From the NCBI GenBank assembly GCA_016801885.1, contig CM028898.1, positions 10,436,177 through 10,500,176 of the forward strand: a stretch of 64,000 nucleotides of DNA. The letters are read 5' to 3'. Shown in pieces: positions 62,363 through 64,000 of the stretch. Origin of the DNA: Toxotes chatareus. Lineage: Eukaryota > Chordata > Actinopteri > Toxotidae. The number at the start of each line of letters is the position of its first letter. Within the stretch, counting starts at the first letter, position 1. The notes under the pieces are model-generated. The model ran no database searches. It saw nothing but the letters and a program-made list of their open reading frames with translations, and was not told where the DNA came from. The translations under genes and the position numbers were made by a program.

Positions 62363-64000
62363 TAAACACTCACCCATGTACTGACTAACCAACTCACAAC
62401 ATTTGCTGCCACTCTGACAAATAAATGTTACTGGAAGATGAAGGCTCAGTAAAGCGGCTTGGAGAGCAGAAATTTCTCACCAAGATGAGTGTACCTGATG
62501 GCTTAGCCATGACAAGTTGTGTGCAGGGAGCCAAGTGAATGTGTAACCGTGAGTGATGCGGGCAATGGCTAATCATGGCTTTGAGATAAGAAAATGAAAC
62601 GCTGTAGGCTGCAGGTGACACAGGATAATGTTTTCGGTCAGGCGTGGAATTATTTGATGCAAGCTAGCCACACCCTGCACCGGCACATGCAAACAAACGT
62701 ATGTACACAAACACAAAATCACTCACACTGTGGTGGGACACATGTGCATTGCTGCTGAATGGAGACCCTCATCTACATGCAAATCACCCAGCACACATTC
62801 CCATACACTGCAGTGATATACACATTCTCAAAATTCAAAAATATCTCAGTGCCTCAGGCTTTCCTTACATCTCCCAAACTGATATACAGGTGCACAAACA
62901 TACAGGTTCATGGTTTTAGCAACTAATGCTTAAAAGTAGGAAGCTAGAAGGAAGAACAAAGAAGAAACTTCCCTACAGTAATATTACTTGACAACTGCTG
63001 ATGCTGAGACAGCAAATTTGCATGTTATATTTTTAATTGGCCAAGTGGAATCTGCTTTCATCTGAGTGAACACCTGAGGTTTTATGGTCCATACCAGTCC
63101 CACAGTCCAGCATCAGCACCCTTCTGAGCTGATCTCAGAATCAGACTGAATATGGCAGACATCAGCAATGCTGAACTACTACTTTTTAAATCAATTGAGG
63201 ATGAATGACTGTCTAGAGGATTAAATGGAGGACAAGAATAGCTGGTGCAGTAGGAGCTAAGTGAGATTTTGCTAATTACATGGGTGCACTTCATAAATGG
63301 ATGTTGGGTCTGGTTATAAATTCTGAGACACTGGCTTGGATCTAGTGATGCTGGCAGGAAGCCTGATAGACACAGGGTGCCATGAAGGAGAGGACTCTGA
63401 CCACTGCTGTTTTCTTTCTATTGTAGGAGCTGACAAATAGGGCACTAAGTGGAGAGACAAGTTTAGAAGGACTTAATAAAGCAGTGATACATTGTGAAGG
63501 ACTCTGATTTTGGACCATAATGTAGACAGCAACTGAAGACTCTACAATGTCATTATTTGGAGGTTTTAAATTTTTGCACCGGTGAATTTTTAGAATCAGC
63601 TATCAAAGACAAATGATATGATTAGAAAACATTATAATATGTTAAATATACATAAACAAACAAGAAGTGCGATTGTCCAAATCAATCAACAGCCATATTT
63701 TTTTGTTTTTATTAATATCATTCAATTCTCCACGTAGCACAAAGTTATGTTTAACCAGTTAAGAACTGAATATAAAGTCAGAAATACTGATACACATTCA
63801 CACACACCTCTTGTTCTCAGTTTCTCTTGCCACTCACGTTCTTGTGATACCATAACCACTACAAATTGGAGCACATGGCCCTGCTTTTGTGGCCTTCACA
63901 CATCTGCCAGGTTTGGTTTGAGGGTCACAGCAATACTTTCTATTCATATAAAATGCATTTCTTGGACATGGGAGAATTTTCATGTCATACACAGATAAAA

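Larger units (their letters stand above)
58149..64000 (+). other. gfra1: gfra1 intron 3 (5' part, incomplete)
   Basis: After the GTAAGG donor no frame resembling the next GFRA1 exon (CLDAAKACNLDDICKKYRSAYITPC-type sequence) appears on the plus strand before the window ends. The intron is therefore longer than 5.85 kb. It contains one dispersed repeat, a CA/CG repeat and short homopolymers. The short open frames within it on both strands show no recognisable domain. Confidence 0.8.

Noticed and set aside
58149..64000. Search for the next gfra1 exon or the 15-nt mini-exon
   Set aside because: No sequence with the expected CLDAAKAC-type cysteine pattern or a convincing mini-exon with splice sites was found.
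1..64000. tRNA genes, rRNA, known microRNA hairpins, CRISPR arrays, viral or retroviral genes
   Set aside because: Looked for by eye on both strands. Only degenerate tRNA-derived SINE heads were seen, and no intact RNA gene or viral reading frame.

Overview
The window is nuclear DNA from a vertebrate, most probably a percomorph teleost fish. It is AT-rich and mostly non-coding. It carries (CA)n and poly-A/T microsatellites, exons flanked by GT-AG introns, and remnants of fish-type transposons. Two diverged copies of a dispersed repeat that I know as very common in percomorph genomes (gctaacatgct / aaaagtcagggg-atcaccaaag motifs) support this placement. Nothing looks bacterial: there are no operons, CRISPR arrays or dense long ORFs.

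The only gene I can identify securely is the 5' part of gfra1 (GDNF family receptor alpha-1), on the + strand at the right side of the window. A CpG-rich promoter/5'UTR block (about 55.63-56.30 kb, with a perfect TGACGTCA site) is followed by three coding exons (56421-56460, 56813-57121, 58065-58148). All have consensus splice sites and all junctions are in phase 1. Together they encode the signal peptide and the first cysteine-rich domain (144 residues). The rest of the receptor (domains D2 and D3, GPI-attachment signal) lies beyond the right edge, behind an intron of more than 5.85 kb. I cannot say whether this is the gfra1a or gfra1b paralogue.

The 55 kb to the left of the promoter is a gene desert as far as I can read it. 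It contains decayed transposable elements: a LINE-type 3' end with a (GTAA)n tail at 4.8-5.2 kb, a percomorph repeat at 6.4-6.9 kb, a Tc1/mariner transposase remnant at 18.1-18.4 kb, tRNA-derived SINE-like pieces at 20.0-20.2 and 23.9-24.15 kb, a hAT-type MITE with a near-perfect 8-bp target-site duplication at 47.9-48.1 kb, and a foldback structure at 52.7-52.9 kb. It also holds several microsatellites and homopolymers. A few spots are unexplained and worth checking: an isolated CpG cluster with a TATAAATAG box near 8.9 kb, an exon-like 139-bp segment at 47.25 kb, a 108-codon open frame at 38.96 kb, and two strong CTCF-type motifs in divergent orientation at 49.9 and 52.1 kb.

Functionally the window reads as the long upstream regulatory flank, promoter and first exons of a developmental receptor gene. 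I found no convincing new multi-gene system.
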